NCBI RefSeq assembly: GCF_038405225.1
Contig: NZ_CP151657.1
Coordinates: 3,224,001 to 3,288,000 of the forward strand
Direction of reading: 5' to 3'
Length of the DNA stretch: 64,000 bases
Origin: Arthrobacter citreus
Lineage (GTDB): Bacteria > Actinomycetota > Actinomycetes > Actinomycetales > Micrococcaceae
The translations under genes and the position numbers were made by a program. This document shows positions 63,996-64,000 of this stretch, piece by piece. How positions within the stretch are numbered: position 1 is the stretch's first letter; every line of letters starts with the position of its first letter. Below the pieces are notes generated by a model. The model was not told where the DNA came from. It saw only the letters and a list, made by a program, of their open reading frames with translations, and made no database searches.

Positions 63996-64000
63996 GTAAA

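Noticed and set aside
1-64000. Mobile elements, prophage, CRISPR or toxin-antitoxin islands
   Set aside because: No transposase, integrase, phage structural gene, regularly spaced repeat or att-like duplication at the tRNA genes was seen; gene content is core-like.

Overview
The window is about 64 kb of high-GC chromosomal DNA, densely packed with genes on both strands. Its content (Asp23/Gls24 operon, class F sortase, DUF3151, DUF2804, DUF6286-like and MAB_1171c-like proteins, high-GC codon use, many GTG starts and leaderless TANNNT-start promoters) points to an actinobacterium. The best fit is the Micrococcaceae (Arthrobacter and relatives). This is inference from protein families, since no rRNA is present. 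I see no prophage, transposon or CRISPR array.

Layout. 1-6.6 kb: the end of an aliphatic-sulfonate-type ABC transporter (ATPase fragment, lipoprotein, permease) overlapping an AMP-forming acetyl-CoA synthetase, then metY and a CoA-binding protein. 6.6-11.7 kb: an ECF sigma factor with a coupled membrane partner, a nitrilase-family hydrolase, DUF2804, a CueP-like copper lipoprotein, mscL and a VOC protein. 11.7-18 kb: purA, an Excalibur-type exported protein with a class F sortase, DUF427, DUF3151, class II fructose-bisphosphate aldolase and a SPOUT methyltransferase. 18-23 kb: HAD phosphatase, alpha/beta hydrolase, pyrE, nadE, xth. 23-26 kb: a five-gene Asp23/Gls24 envelope operon. 26-27 kb: a tRNA-Glu/Asp/Phe operon with promoter and terminator. 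27-35 kb: zincin, cation efflux, universal stress protein, purine permease, spermidine-synthase-like protein, thiamine-binding protein, amino acid permease. 35-46.5 kb: pta-ackA, zinc alcohol dehydrogenase, phosphoesterase, DoxX, GH15 enzyme, DUF445, GlsB and an esterase. 46.7-52.4 kb: a complete fructose PTS operon (fruK, fruA, EI, HPr) behind a palindromic operator. 52.5-57.8 kb: a two-HTH regulator coupled to a multi-pass membrane protein, GNAT, a heme-oxygenase-fold metal enzyme coupled to a CDGSH protein, and tRNA-Lys. 58-64 kb: the low-affinity DUF47-Pit system, convergent with the high-affinity pstSCAB system.

Metabolic links. Pta-AckA and Acs give two routes between acetate and acetyl-CoA. 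The fructose PTS with FruK feeds fructose 1,6-bisphosphate to the aldolase in the same window. Pit and Pst are alternative phosphate importers.

The most unusual signals are regulatory. At least 14 genes or small upstream ORFs have a TANNNT box 6-8 nt before the start codon and no Shine-Dalgarno sequence, as expected of leaderless mRNAs. Four genes (spermidine-synthase-like, DUF445, fruK, DUF47) are preceded by tiny ORFs whose stop codon overlaps the main start codon, which suggests termination-reinitiation coupling. Other candidates for new biology are the duplicated-HTH regulator with its membrane partner, the sortase substrate with no LPXTG motif, and the heme-oxygenase-fold/CDGSH pair.
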